Made by a program: the position numbers and the translations under genes
The notes under the pieces: model-generated
The model's database searches: none
What the model was told of the DNA's origin: nothing
Seen by the model: only the letters and a program-made list of their open reading frames with translations
Shown here: positions 35,334 through 49,178 of the stretch, piece by piece
Layout: every line of letters starts with the position of its first letter
Position numbering within the stretch: the first letter of the stretch is position 1
DNA from: Epiperipatus broadwayi
Taxonomy: Eukaryota; Onychophora; Udeonychophora; Euonychophora; Peripatidae
Length of the DNA: 64,000 bases
Assembly (NCBI GenBank): GCA_028023455.1
Contig: JAQFVV010006203.1
Location: forward strand, 10,326,876 to 10,390,875
Direction of reading: 5' to 3'

Positions 35334-35421
35334 AGGCAAAACTCTCTATATAGTATTGCCACTCAGTGCAAGCCATAGTAATCAACAGATGCCAGAAAAC
35401 TTGTGCATAAAATTTCTATTT
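35334..35421 (+). repeat. SINE-like interspersed repeat, copy B (short)
   Basis: Carries AGGCAAAACTCTCTATATAG, the CAGTGCAAGCC segment and ACTTGTGCATAAAAT. It is truncated about 90 bp into the family consensus. Confidence 0.7.
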
Positions 35422-35425
35422 TTAA

Positions 35426-36559
35426 TGATGATTAAAAAAAAAATTAAGATACCATGATTAATAATTGTTTAGATTGAGACAACTGAAAAAATAATGTGCT
35501 CATGGAGGTAAACATCTTAAGTATAACAGAGGGTAAGGTATAATTTTGCTAAGCCTGATTAATACTGATCTCAATTCATATTTATGTTTATTTACAGAAA
35601 CACCCTTTATCCATAAAGGTTTTTAGATTCAGCCATGTGCTAAACTGGCCAGCAGATAAAATGTAATGGTAAATCATGTACTTAATACTATATAAGTAAG
35701 ATATATCCCTCATTAGTGGTAAAAAAACATATCATAGTGTTATGAATGATGCATGTATTATCGTGCATTCCGAATTTTTATCCTTCAGCTGCATATAGAA
35801 AATGCCAATTTACTAAGGATTATTTGGATGACAAGCTAGATTGTCCATATACTGACTATCTGAAATAAATACAAAGTAAAAATTTGCTTAAAAATCCCCA
35901 GGTACATGAAATAAATTTCCTAGTTCAATCTAAATACAAACTGCCATTTGTAAGTATTACAGTCAAAACCTTTCTATTTAAAATTTAAAAAAAAAAAAAC
36001 AACTTTCTAGATTTGCTATCGTTGCATCCTAATTAACTTAGCATTTTCCCTGATACTGTAATGCTACTTTGTTGTTTTTTTTTACTAGTGATATTTCATT
36101 TCTGCAGTGAAGAAATTTATGACTAAACTTAATATATTATAGTCCAAGAACTAATAATCCTGATTTTAGAACCCCCAATAATCCAGAATAAAAATGCCCT
36201 GACATATGACATGTAGTATATTTGTTTATAATGTTTTCAAACCTTGATTCAGATCCTGATATCTAATTTTTTGAAAATTTATTTTCTTCTAAATCCTTGA
36301 TAATTTTAAATTTTCTATTGAGAGATTCTTTTCTTGAAGATATTTTTCTTTGGATTTTTTTCCTGATACTGACAGTCTATAAAAATTGTTACTTCTTGAT
36401 AATCTTCATGGTTTTCTTCCTTCATAATAATTCACTTTTAGAGGGATTTTACTTGATGTTGCATAATAAAAAATCTCTTGATATATATATTTTTTAATTA
36501 TACTATTATTTTTTCTTAATTAAGTGGAAAAAAAAATCTCATTGAAACTTAAGACTTAC
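35426..36559. other. Intronic AT-rich DNA
   Basis: No recognised gene or repeat. The open frame at 36297-36497 is low-complexity and hydrophobic by composition and lies antisense to the host gene. Confidence 0.5.
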
Positions 36560-36691
36560 CAAGAGTATTGTAACAGATTTTGAAAAAGCTCTGAAATTAC
36601 TGCCCTTTTTACTTTTCCAGATGGCTTTTCACCAGTTTCAAGTTCTTCTCGAATATTTACAGAAAACTCTGGGATCTTGTAATCTTGTGCA
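36560..36691 (-). CDS. Coding exon e3 of the minus-strand host gene
   Basis: The 132-bp exon follows an acceptor CATTTTAG and ends with CTCTTG before the donor GTAAGT. Its only open frame reads AQDYKIPEFSVNIREELETG, EKPSGKVKRAVISELFQNLL and QYS. The other two frames contain stops. The first base completes a Ser codon with exon e2 (AG+T), and the last two start the Trp codon finished by exon e4. The order 'Y-x-I-P-x-F', 'P-S-G-K-x-x-R-x-x-I-S-x-L-F-x-x-x-x-x-Y-(T/S)-W-YP' matches the start of the SAMD3-like module that often follows a SAM domain. The module may bind protein or nucleic acid, but its function is unknown to me. The frame and both splice sites make coding status convincing. Confidence 0.8.
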
Positions 36692-39551
36692 CTAAAATGA
36701 AAAAAATCAATACATTAAAAAAACTTATACAAAAATATTTAAACAATAACATTGCAATTATAAAAATAATTAAGATACTGAATCAATTTTGTTAAGTCTG
36801 AATAATTTCATTTAATATTTCAAAACGTTATTTTATTTACAAACCAAACAATAAGTTATTGATCTTATAGGGATTGTGAATAATTTAATGGAGTGATAGA
36901 ATAGACTCTGGAATTCAAAGTCCATGGGACACAGTTCCAAGTCTGTCAAATCAAGTACTATTACTTATTAACTTCTAAGCAATGAATTACAACTTTTTTT
37001 AATTGAAATAATTTACTTTAAGAATATTTATAATATTCTGAATTATACTGACTAAGGCAAAGATAGTTGGGTTAATTCAAACAAGGAGTAAAATATATTC
37101 ACATAAATGGATTTCTGTAATGAATAAAACATTTCTCCTGTCTACTGAAGTCTTCTAATATCAATTTGAAAATTTGTAAATTAATTTTCATATGAGCAGA
37201 ATTATGAAAATTATTAAGCTATGTTGAAGTCAGGTAACATTGAAGCAAAGAATAGAAAAAAATCCCTCCTTATAAATAATAATAACAACAGTCATATGGT
37301 CAGTTGCTTGGAAATATATCCAATGTTTAAAGCCAAAGTGGTTGGATCAACACAACAATTTCATTCAAATGCTCAAATTGAATTTTGTTTTTTTTTTAAA
37401 GTTTTACTCTGTTGAAAACCAGTTCAACAACTTTTAACTCAGTTTGCCACCCTACAACCGCACAAGGCACATTTTTAAGTAAATCATTAAAATATTTACA
37501 TTTTTTTCAATATACTAATAATAATTAAAATTATTTTACAAAAAACAAATTATTTATAAATACAATAATGATGAGATTCAGTAGAGATAGAAATGTAAAT
37601 TTATATTAAGTATATACTTACATTTGACCTTTAGACTAGTGTTTACGAGAAATTGCTAACTCAAGATTTAACTTTGAAAAAGCAATAGCTAAAACTAGTT
37701 TATAGTTAGAAAAACCAGCAAAGTTAAAAATCAGAAAGAAATGGGATGTCAATGTTATTATACTACAACACTAGTTAAAATATATGTCGTGTAAGGAAGA
37801 TCTAACTCTGCAATTGGTGGCCATTTTAAATATATTTTATACTATTTAAATTTTTTATAAAGCTCTAAATTTATTAGACGATTCTCTGTGTCACTCAAGA
37901 TAGAGATGGATTATAGATTATTATTACCAAAGGTTTAATCATTGCTAGTTTTGTTGTTGAGTAATCTTATTACACTTAAAATATTAACTTATAAAATGAA
38001 ACCTCAACCTGCAAAAAATATAAAACACAACATCTTCCCATTATATAAATAGCTGGAGTAAATGATTCCGAATGATTTATTCAAAAATGTTTTATGTCTT
38101 TGTTAGATCTTCCATTAAATATATTATACAAAAATAATCTAATTATGAGCTTCAATCATATACAAATGCTCCTGCATTTAAATAGTTCATCACATATAAA
38201 ACAAATGCAAAAAGACAATTACATATACATGAAGTGAGATATGATAAATATGGAATAATTATTGTCAGGGTATCACAGACTAAATAAAATAGAGAAATAG
38301 GACAATCAAATAATGATATAAAGAAAGCAATCGACATGTAATAAATGGTACACATATCAAAATGAAAATGTATAATAATAATAATAAAGCAAAAAAAAAT
38401 TGAAAGGACAAAGTTCATCATTCAAATGATCACAAAACAAAATAAAAAAATGTTTGCAAAATGATAAATAACTTCTACAGAGATATGAAAGAATAAAAAG
38501 TTAGAAAAATGGGGAGTCCAAAGATGGAGAAAGATGGAAGAATATAAGTTTGATGGGGATACTGTCAGTGAATGTAAAGCAGATAGTGGTAGTGCAGAAG
38601 TTTGTAAAACTGATTCTGGATTTAAAATGATGCAATTGCTGAAGAAAATATATTTTTCCCAAAACACAGCTATTACTCTGAGAGCTAAATCAAGTGTGAC
38701 CATAGGAAAAGGTAAAACTTAAAATTAGAAAAAAATTACAGTGCTTTATTTTTATTAATAAATAATTAGAAGATAACAAAAACTTGTGTGAATATAATAT
38801 TCATAATAAGGGAAATAAAAAAAAAATATCATGATAAAACATTTACAATATTAATTTAATAGCTAACCTGACAAATGAAAATAATGCCAAAACTGGAAAG
38901 TCAAGCAGGAGAAAGCTATAAATATTAAATAAGCTTAGTTCACAATAGAAAAAAATAGAAAATAATATATATAAAAGAATAAGAAAGGAAGAATGGAAAA
39001 CATGAACAGATTATGTTAATTGCATAATACATGAGAGTTGTTTGGGCCCTGTATGCAGGCAAGACCAAGTGTAAATGGAAAAAGAACTACCTTTGACAAT
39101 GATGTAGCAACCAACAGCAGATTCAGATAAAGTGATGGATCTTATAAACTTATCTTGTAAATAGTGAATAAATGGTCTACTAATAGGGAAAACTCTATAA
39201 ATAAATCAAGGCAAAAAAAATATTATCAATGGTGCTATATATGAGAGATGATGGATTTAATCATCTATATAGTTTAAAGATGATTTGTGGAACAGAAAGA
39301 TGGGTTATCTGTTGAATACATTCAGGTCGAAAATTCAATAATGATGTCATTTAATTCAGAATTACTGATTATTAATTTCTGGTCATATATCATGAAAATA
39401 TTTTAATCTTAGATAAAGAAATTACCTAAGGATTCATTCCTAGACATTTGACAACAGGATAGATGTTATTTTTTTCTACACAACTCAAAATGTGAAAGTA
39501 ATATAATTTTCTTCTTCTTCTTCCTTTTCCTATGTATTGATTTCTACTTTA
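36692..39551. other. Intronic AT-rich DNA
   Basis: No gene recognised. Overlapping open frames on both strands at 38152-38722 lack splice context and protein-family resemblance. Confidence 0.45.
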
Positions 39552-39920
39552 ACATATCATACCATTTACAACTTTCTTAAACATTTTATCAATACTCTTT
39601 ATTTATATCAAAACTAACAGTTTCCACTGTCTTGCAGTCATCATCAGAGCTACAATATTCAAATATATAATTATATAATTAATACACTTATACACATCTT
39701 CATATACATAATTAAATACACAAAATAAAACATACATTTTAACCTGACCATTATAAATAATCATTTCTATTTAATTGCTTTACTTTTAAATAATTCTATC
39801 CATATTTATTTTACATCACTTCATTTTATTTTTAAAAAAAAATATTATTTATTATAATTATAAACTTTAACATTTATTTTACTATTTAATACATATTACT
39901 ATCATTTTAATAGAGTTCTG
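39552..39920. mobile_element. Partial foldback element related to those at 12.2 and 26.1 kb
   Basis: The left arm TATCATACCATTTACAACTT and the core CAGTTTCCACTGTCTTGCAG with CATCATCAGAGCTACAAT are shared with the 26118 element. The right inverted arm is not found, so the copy is truncated or broken near 39905. Confidence 0.65.
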
Positions 39921-42344
39921 GAACCAGAAAAATTCAATTTCATCAGAGTGTGTTAGCCTTGTAAGGATATTATTTGACTGAATTGTTATCACTTCATATG
40001 GGCTCAATAATTAATGCCAACCAACTGGCCACGATGCACTAATAATAATATGCATTGGAGGGATCTCATATATTTAATATTGGTGATCAAATATTAATCA
40101 AAGCATTCCATGAAAATCCCCCTGAGCAATACATTAGAAAGTTCTAAAATTTATATGAGTGCCTTTGTAAAATTATTAGTCATCAAAAAAATAATGCACT
40201 CTTAATGAATGATGAAAAAGGAATCAAAGGCACATATGATGCTCTCATTCTTAATGCCTTCTCAGGTGGAAACTAATAGAGAAGAGACTGACAAGAAAAA
40301 GTTTATTGTTAATAATACTGATAAAAGAACTGGGGGAGGGAGAAGGGTGAGATTTAAAGATTATTGAAGAAATGGGCATTATACAATGTTGGCAAAAGAT
40401 TTTTGGTGGTATTTTTCCATCAAAGGTTATTGAGTAATATATACAAGCTTTTATGCTATTCATCAAAAATTATATTGTTTCAAACAAAAGCTCTGGAAAT
40501 ATCTATTTATTTTTACAAGATGCTTTATCTGAGATGTTTTCCAGGTATCTCAACTTTTGTTCTAGGCCAAAATGATGGGCAGTAAATCCAACTATGTGTG
40601 CAAATACAGCTTTATTGTATTCGAGTACAAATCTGAGACCCCAACAGATTACTGTAGAAAGCACATACTAACATTGTTTACGACGATTAAAAAAGATAGA
40701 TGCACTCACTAGACCTTCTCCAGTCCTGACCGAAGGTATCAATGATGAAGTGATTTTCTGTTATATAAAGGAAAAAATCATTTACTGGATCCACATGAAG
40801 AATAACCAAGACAATAGCTTACAATATATCCCACATCAGGGACAAATTGAGTTTTTACTTATGCAGCAAGAAAAAACAATTACTAGCAAAGACTAAGAAT
40901 CCAACTGTCCATAGCCAATAAATAAAACCTTAACATATGGAGTTAATAACGTAGACACAATAATCCAGAAAGAATATTAGAAAATAAAATACATAATTAC
41001 AACTAATAAAACCAAAATAAAAAATACAAAATCAACAAAGGGTAAATGACATGTATATAAAAGAAACAAAATACCTCTTAAAGAAATCAAGAGAGCTAAT
41101 AATGGTAAAACAATCCATTTCTTATTCATTCTACAGAGAGTGATTATTAAGAATAGAATCATAACACCTTTAGTGAAAGAATAATAGTGAAAATAGATTA
41201 TGATTAGAAGGTTCACAAGATTAAAAAAATAGTAGAACTAGAACATTATTATGTCATAACTAATAATGTATATAAAAAATATTTTATAGAAAATACTTGT
41301 TTAATTTGATGAGTAATGCTCTAAAAGCCAAAAAATAATTTCTTTCTATAGCCACAATTTTGGTTGTTATATTTAACTTGAAATAAAGATGTGATGCATC
41401 CATAAAAATTAATTAATTTATAAATGTACTATGCTTTTATTTCATGTTAAAAATAATAAACTCAAATTATTTTTGGTTTTTAGAACATTACTCATCAAAC
41501 TAAATAAAAGCAGTTTTTATAAATATTTTTTTTTATATATTATTTTTTTATTTTTTAATATTTGGATATTTTGCAATACACTTTTTGTAGCTATTCGCAT
41601 TTAAATTTAAAAACTGAGAATTTAAACAATGTCGCTATATTTTCAGTATTTAAATTGAAATTTGCATGTATAAAAAATTGTACATAAGATTTTTATTTAA
41701 TTAAATATAAATGATTTCTAGCAAATTAGTTGGGAAATTCAATGAAAATGTATTTTTAAAAAATATACAGTCATCTATTGCATATTACTGAAAACTTATT
41801 GAACTGATGTCAATGCAGTTTGAAATTCGGCCTGCTAACACTTTTAGGCTGGACAATCTAAAATATTGCATTGACATATCACATTACCATCAATACACAT
41901 GTACAAAATTTGAAAAAAATCTGTTCAACAAAAGTCTGTTAAAAATCAGTAAAGCATTTTACAAAGGACTAAAATAAAATCTGTAAATATAATCTTGAAT
42001 TTCAAAAATCTTACACTTTTCAGCAAAAAAACTTTTATTATTAATTACAGTTTCAACTGAACCATGCAGTCTTCATCATGTCTTATTCTCTTCTTTTAAC
42101 CTTCTCTATCCTCCATTTTCCAATACTGGAAATGCTGCCTGTTTTAAAACAGATCTTACCTATTTAAGTAGGTCATCTTTTAGGTGGCCAAGAGTGAATT
42201 AAATTACAGATAGTTGATGAATCTGAAAATATAATCATTACCATCAAATATAGGTGTAATACACTTATAGATGAAATAATTTATGATTTAGTCATCATCA
42301 CTGTTTCGCAGTTGAGTAATCTTATTAAATAAAATATATATATA
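39921..42344. other. Intronic DNA with a degenerate, unassigned segment
   Basis: 39930-40870 is somewhat less AT-rich and, with several stops and shifts, reads pieces such as NPPEQYIRKF, GTYDALILNAFSGGN and CKYSFIVFEYKSETPTDYCR. It may be an eroded transposon ORF, but I cannot name the family. At 42039-42085 there is a short fragment of the foldback core (CAGTTTCAACTGAACCATGC). Confidence 0.35.
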
Positions 42345-43409
42345 ATCACTTAGGTCTCGTTTTATGTGATAGATAGCTTCCACAGAAAACCCATATTAAA
42401 AAAAATCACACAAAAATAGACTTAACTTACCTTGAATAATGGGGGATAGGGTTGTAATTTTCAGAATTCGCATAAAAGCAAAGCAACAAGAAAAAATTAC
42501 TTTAAAATTCGCATTAAAAAAATAAGGAAATAAAGTATGACTAATAAAAAATATCAAATATTTGAAAAAAATTGGTAAAAGACAAACTTTTTTTACTTTT
42601 TTTTATTAACTACAGTATTTAATTTGACATTTTTCATACATATTTTAATCATTATAGTTATTTGAAGATATGCGGTTCGTTTGTAAACTGGTAAGAAATC
42701 AGATTCGTCGATGTGATGTGATGTAGCTTCTCCTTGAATGAAGTCAAGAATCTCTCAGCAATTATGCCCAGAGAAACTTATTAGCCACTTTATTTTCCAT
42801 TCCCCACTCTAAGTTTTCCCATATTCTGCTCCATCTCATTTACACAACTAGTGCCAATTTCAGTCTTGTGCTGTGTTAATGGTTTTCTATTGACAACTGA
42901 TTTTTACTACTGAAATAAATTTTAAATGTTCACATTATGTTTCTATATTAAAAAAATTAGATCGCAATCAAAACAAAAAGATTATACATTATCATTAGAA
43001 ATATTATTTTCAGTTTATAAAATCAATAAACTCTTCATTATTTTAAAAATCTCATTATTTATTTCTGTTATACCTAACAAAATACGTTTTAAAAGTTTAA
43101 AATTTTTGAATATTTATTGCGATATTTTTATATGTAAGTATAAATCTATTATTATTATTATTTACTCATTATTATAAGTAGGTTATTCATTCTAAATACA
43201 GCTTCAGGCCATATTCACATTAGCTGCTAATATAACATTAAATTTCTGAGAAAAAAAAAAGTATTTCAAGTCAAAATAAGTTATTAATAGTTTAAATTTC
43301 TTGATATCTAATAAATATAGTGAAATATGAAAAATATTATAAGAAGAAACACGAATCTCATAACTTCAAAATCGCATTAAAATAATCCGCATAAAACGAG
43401 ACCCAGGTG
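42345..43409. mobile_element. Second pogo-Tigger-like non-autonomous element
   Basis: The left end CACTTAGGTCTCGTTTTATG and the right end CATAAAACGAGACCCAGGTG, followed by TA, match the element at 21988-23243. Homology continues inward (TGATAGATAG, GCATAAAAGCAAAGC, ACTGGTAAGAAATCAGATTC). The left terminus is mutated. It lacks the 289-bp tandem duplication and has a different AT-rich middle. No transposase. Confidence 0.75.
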
Positions 43410-45587
43410 TACTTAATATTACTGTTTCAGCAAATGATGCATCGATAAATATAAAATATAATATCCTCATTTGGCAAATATCTTTTTTCCCATTCAATAT
43501 GTACATACGTTTTGCAATAAGAGGAGTGGGATATTTTAAATTATAAAATGTGATTTTATTTTATTTATGTTTCAGTGAATGATTATTAAATTATTATTAT
43601 CTATAACTTTAACAAATTTCTGATATTATCATTTTTCTGTATGTATTATTTATTTTCTCTAGTGCTTGAATAACAATGAATTGAGAACTCACAGCATGCA
43701 TGTGTGTGCGTATACACACACACATATATATATAAATGCATAATCAATTTTAATGATAATGGTCAATTCATAAATTTATCGTTCAATAAAGACATATGAA
43801 GAGCTAATTGTTAATACAAACATTCCTCTAGCTTATGTTCACCCTGCATTCTGACTGCAGTAATCAACCTCACAAGCATATCTACGAAAGCAGGAGTAAT
43901 CAATGAATACTAGACAATACTCCCTATAAGTAAAAACGGAGAATGAGAAAATACTTGGCTTCATAGCATATTATACATTGATTTATCATGAATTATCTCT
44001 CTCAAATATATTGTTAGTTTCATAAAAATCAGGCTCACTATAGAAAAAATAGTTCAGAACTCATTTTTATTTCTCTTAATAAAAAAAAATATCTACTTTA
44101 ATATTTAGTTTACATTAAAGTTATTTCTATGCAAAATAAACAAATACAACAGTTATTAAAATATGTGAGCATAAAGTCCTTGAATAACAATACTGGAAAT
44201 GACTAAGGAAATTGTTGTGGCTAAAAAATAAAGTGTGTGTGTACATATGTTGAATGAAATTAAAAAGAAATAAAAAAGAATATTTATTAATTTTAAATAA
44301 AGTTACATTTATTAAATAATTTTTTCGGACTTGTATAACATAGGAAAAGTAGTTATCTCCAAACTAATTTCTTAGACAATAGTCTAAAAATAAACAATTA
44401 AAGCTTTCTGTAATAATGTGAGAAAGTAGTAATTACTTTAATTTAATTATCCCTTAGATGATAGTCCAAAAATAGAAGTATGAAGGATTTTTGGATCGAT
44501 TAGAGAACTTATAAAATGATGGTGATTTTAACTGAGAAGCAGGGATCAGTGTGTCAGCATAGAAACAACACCTAGAAACCTGAGGATATGGACAAGCCTC
44601 TATACCCAGCAATACACCAGCTGAAGATCAATAAAAAGATCTAAACTGTTTCAGTCTATATTACATTTTGAAGTAAGCCTTCAGTCGAAACTGTATATGA
44701 GTAAGTAATGTATTAAATTATGTTTATACTTTTATATTGTTCTGATAATAATATATAAAATATTTATATTAAAAGTTTGTTTAAACTATTTTGTTCTAAT
44801 GGTCTCTTTAATTGAATTTATATGTTTATTCATATTCTCATTTAAAATCATGACTGAAATAACTTGAGAATTCAGACATAGCAGAAGTGCTATAGTTATA
44901 AGACCTAAATTCTTGTTAAAAAAAGGAACTCCTCTAAACATAACTATTTGATTTTTTGCTTCAATGCAATATTCTGAAATATTGCAGTTTATTTCTCATC
45001 ATGAGGTTTTTGTTACGTAATAGTAAAAAAAAGACTAGTTTTTCATTTAAATATCTAATCTAAAAATGGTAATTTGTCACCACATCAGTATTGATTTAAT
45101 TCACTTTTTTTTAATCATATGGTTAATTGCTTGAATGTTCAAATGAATCCAAATTTGTCAGAAAATCACAATAATTCCCTCTATTCTAGTGGCATCTGCT
45201 TTTCATCTCAGTTGTAAACAGATTTTTCATTCTTAAGCTAACCATTACTTAATATGGCTCTAATTGCCCAAGGTATCTAATTCATTATGAACTGTAAAAT
45301 AGAGATTAATTTTAGTACAATAAAAAATATGTATTAAAATGTGAAAAAAAAAATATATGATAATGGGAACAATAGAAGGCATAGAAAAAAAATTAGCATA
45401 CGAGATAAAAAAAAATAGCTATAAGCAGGTGCAGGTCATTTCTTACTTTAGAATTATAATAACTCCACATTATCAAGAATTTTAATAATTCGTTAGAAAA
45501 AAAAATTATAAAATATAATAAAATATATTCCAAAATAAACATCACATGATCACCATTTCTTATGCTTGATTATAACTGTTATTAAAT
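43410..45587. other. Intronic AT-rich DNA
   Basis: Contains a GT/AC/AT microsatellite around 43702-43735 and a weak copy of the foldback core (CCTTCAGTCGAAACTGTATA) near 44680. No gene recognised. Confidence 0.5.
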
Positions 45588-45800
45588 AGGCAAAACTCTC
45601 TATACAATATTGCCACTTAGTGCAAGCCAGAGTAATCAATGGATGCCAGAAAGCTTGTGCATAAAATCCCCATCTAGTGCCTACTCATCCAATATCTCCA
45701 GACTAGTTTATGGCTTATGGCCTTCCTCAGTGAGGAGCCTTGGATCTGAGAGCACTGCACATAGATCTTAGGATCTAATGCAACCCTCCAGCAGCCACCT
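45588..45800 (+). repeat. SINE-like interspersed repeat, copy C (most complete)
   Basis: Runs from AGGCAAAACTCTCTATACAA through CCAATATCTCCAGACTAG and GGAGCCTTGGATCTGAGAGC to CCTCCAGCAGCCACC. It serves as the best reference copy in the window. Confidence 0.8.
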
Positions 45801-45991
45801 TTTATCTCTACTTAACTACAAAACTATCAGTCTTAAATTGAAAATACAATAATATTTTCAATCCAATCTCATTATCTTATATAGCCATATAGGTCTGAAC
45901 TCAATTCAGTACCTATCCATTTTGGTGTTTTAGGTTCTTTAATAACCATAGCCACCAATAAATTTTCAATATTGCAACAATTCTTTAACTA

Positions 45992-46018
45992 CCCCCACCA
46001 CCCCACCCCCACCACCCC
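45992..46018 (-). other. G-quadruplex motif on the minus strand
   Basis: The plus strand holds four C runs of 5, 4, 5 and 4 separated by ACCA, A and ACCA. The minus strand therefore has four G runs of at least 4 with loops of 4, 1 and 4. This stands out in an otherwise very AT-rich intron and would lie in the nascent transcript of the host gene. Confidence 0.9.
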
Positions 46019-46540
46019 AAAAATAACTTCTTTACGGGAAATAATCAAAATTAAACTAAATAATTTCTCCATTGATAGTGATTTATTAGTTAAATGGATA
46101 TAGAAAGATGCCCATTCAAACATTGCAAAATGAAAGAAATGGTTTCATATTACAAATTGCTATACGTATATTTTACATTATGACACACCACAGTGACAGT
46201 GTTGTGAAATTTTCCACAATTTATTTCTCTATTTGCTAATACTAATTAAGATTTGTTCTCTTTTTTTTTTTGCTTGTTTGAAGTTTTTTATACAACTTAC
46301 ACTGGAATAAATAACAAAAAAGTTTATTAACAAAATCATTCTTGTCACTGAAACAAAGAAAAATTAGAAATAAAAAAAGCTTATCTAAAGATATGAATAC
46401 AACAAAAACCATTCAATCTGGTTGTAATTTTGAGTGCTAAATTGAAAAATTAATACTAATATTACAATTTTAACAAAGACTTATGAAAATTATTTTGAAA
46501 AATTTTCACGAACTTGTGTATATTTTCTATGAAAAATATA

Positions 46541-46910
46541 TAATAAAACATTGTTGAAATGAGATGACTTCTTGTATTCTATGAAGGACTTCTTCAAACA
46601 TGGGGCATCAGACAACTCCTACTATACTTATTCTTAAAAAAAATACTTCTAGGTTTAAATATATTTTACGACATGTTTGTAAGTTTATTGTTTGTATTAC
46701 TTCGCATCATATATGCATAAGTATTTATTACTGGCATGAAAATTTTTTAAAAAAAATGAGTGAAAATGCATGGAGGAGATCAAAAATAATGTGTAGAACC
46801 TATCTGCAGGTAGATGTCCAATGATAGTGATTATATTTAAAAGTGATATAATAATGATAATTAAAATTGTTACCTGCAATCTACAGGAGAGTTTGGATGG
46901 TCGCTAGATG
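46541..46910. repeat. Inverted duplication, left copy (includes the exon e2 3' edge)
   Basis: Near-identical reverse complement of 57714-58083. It spans about 37 bp of exon e2, its donor site and about 330 bp of the following intron. The 46541 side ends in AT-rich sequence. Confidence 0.92.
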
Positions 46911-46980
46911 TTGAAAGAACACTGGTAATTTGAAACAACTGTTCATCATTTCTTTCAGTGCTTTGACTGTATTCAGCCTC
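46874..46980 (-). CDS. Coding exon e2 of the minus-strand host gene
   Basis: The 107-bp exon begins after an acceptor TTATTTGAAG and ends GATTGCAG before the donor GTAACA. In phase 0 it reads EAEYSQSTERNDEQLFQITS, then VLSTSSDHPNSPVDC, with two bases left over that join exon e3 to give Ser. The peptide is Ser- and acid-rich with no domain, and looks like a linker between two copies of the SAMD3-like module. Entry phase 0 fits the phase-0 end of exon e1. Its last 37 bp and donor are duplicated in inverted orientation 11 kb upstream, where they cannot be spliced in the same transcript. Confidence 0.75.
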
Positions 46981-47479
46981 CTTCAAATAAAGACATAATA
47001 AAATTGTTAATAAAACTATAAATTTTGTCATCCATTTATAAAATAATAATTATCTAAATATATTTAAAACTTATACATATATGTATTATATGCTTAGGAT
47101 GTAGAATGCTTACCATTAAACAAGTTTGATAATCATATGCATCCAAGATTAGATTCTTCATCCTACTCCTAACCATTTGCAGTAAACTTGAACAACTAAT
47201 GGACAACTGATAGTAAAATAATGAAGGCAAGACCCCAAAATCAGTCGGGGAATATTATAGGATTATACCATCTTGTTCAAATTTTTAGTAGAAGGTTTTA
47301 TAGTGGAATAAAAAGATCTATTCTTAGAATATCAATAATATTAATAATAATGAAGAATAATAAAAGTAATCATGCCTAATTCAATATTTTTTTCATCTTT
47401 TTTACAAAGATGAAAAAATACTAAAATCATATTCTAATTCTTAGTTCTTTTTATTTTAAACTCTTATATGTATATAAAC

Positions 47480-49178
47480 ATACATATATTGAAGCTTTAT
47501 ATATATGCTTTCATATATATGCTTCATGTTCATAAATTTAAAATCACAACATTTTTAAAATTAAAAGCTTTTAAATAATTTGAATAAATAAAAGTTATAT
47601 AGATATTTTACATGCACAGATAAATGTATATGGTATAGTAATTATAAAGTTATTTTGTTAAATCAGATTAAATAAAATATTTTCTAAAGAATTGTAAAAG
47701 GAAGTTAATTCTAAACTTGGTTAAAAGTAGGTTAAAAGAAAAAGGTGTTTTCTTTAACAATAATTAAAAGTGAAAATGACATTCTATGAAAAAGTAATTA
47801 AAATGCTTGTAAACAGATTGATAAATTAATTAAGGAGATACAGATTGATAAATTAATTAAAGAGATAAATATGACATAATTTAATTAAATTCAGGCTGTT
47901 ATTCGCAGGCAAAGATAAGAACTTGAAAATATGGTATTGAGCAAATAAGCCATGGATCATAGCAGATTCTCTGGAGTTATTTATAGCCAACAGATCAAAG
48001 GATCCAAAAGATGAGCAATGGATCCGAATTTAAGCTAACTCCAGTGAATAAATATAGTGCTTACAATTTATTCAGAGAATTAATTCTTGTCTCCTTCCAG
48101 GATTCTATTCTGCTTCCAATATTCTTTGTATGCTGTTATTAAGAAAATTATTATCATTCAGTTGTTTTACTAGATCTATGATGCAAGAGTAGAGAAGCCA
48201 ATAATCTGCTTCACTCTATCAAACTGTCAGATGGCAAACACTGAATCACAAAAAGAAGCCATCAACAAGTGAAGAAACCACCCGAACATGTGTTCACTAT
48301 GTATCCATCTGAGTAAAAGTCTGATGTTCAGTACTATATGAAGAATCAGCCATTAAACCAAGATGAAATCACTGCCAAATCATTTAAGTCTGAATGGTCA
48401 TTTAAACTTTCATCCACCATAGTTATAATTTTAAGAATAAACTCTGCCAAAAGAAACCAATATTTAAAGACTGAATGTGAACTTTTGATGCTGAAAGAAT
48501 AAGTATAAACTTTACACTAATCTTTAGTTAATTATTATTTCTCACCTATCTAATGAAATATGTTAGTAAATAGTTATTTATTTAATCTCTTTATGAGCAG
48601 GTATGGCAAGATACCTATCGTGCCACAATTTAGTTGCCAATAATTTTTATGAAATTATTTTATAAAAGGCAATTAGTTTGTAATCACAATCTCTTACCAT
48701 GCTATTAAACATTTGTATGTTAATTAAATCAGTTATTTCCACTTTAAAGAAAATATCAACAATATGTTAAATCAGCAAGCTAATAAATTATCAATGAAGT
48801 TCAATCATAGACAAGATTGAGGTTATATTTAATAGGTTCCAGATTGAGTGAGCTGCATTTGTGTTTTTGAGGTAATATTATTAATAAAAATGAATGGCTA
48901 TCAATCAGTCAATTCAGGTTATGCTAGTTACATCTGAAACTCATTATGTAGTTAAATGATTGTAAAACCATTTGTGACTGCTGGCCTCACACTTTCATTA
49001 TTTGTTTAAACAGTAATGTGTTGTAGATGAACTATTCTTATTGTATATTATCTATTTTACTTTCATACATGTCATGTAGTGATATGATTGCAACTGCCAG
49101 TCACTCATATGTGGTACCAAATACTCTAAGAAGTAGTACATGGTAGAAGATTAATTTTTACTGTATGCATATAATCAC
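47480..49178. repeat. Long diverged direct repeat, left copy (about 1.7 kb)
   Basis: Collinear with 51325-52972. Anchors are AAAATGCTTGTAAACAGAT, TCTCTGGAGTTAT, CTATTCTG near the middle, TTATGAGCAGGTATGGCAAG and ACTGTATGCATATAAT at the end. Divergence is visible throughout. It may be an LTR of an old element whose interior lies at 49.2-51.3 kb. Confidence 0.85.

Noticed and set aside
38152-38722. Overlapping open frames on both strands
   Set aside because: Mutually overlapping low-complexity frames with no family resemblance.
39930-40870. Possible degenerate transposon ORF
   Set aside because: Fragments in several frames show no recognised motif, so it is listed only as an unassigned stretch.
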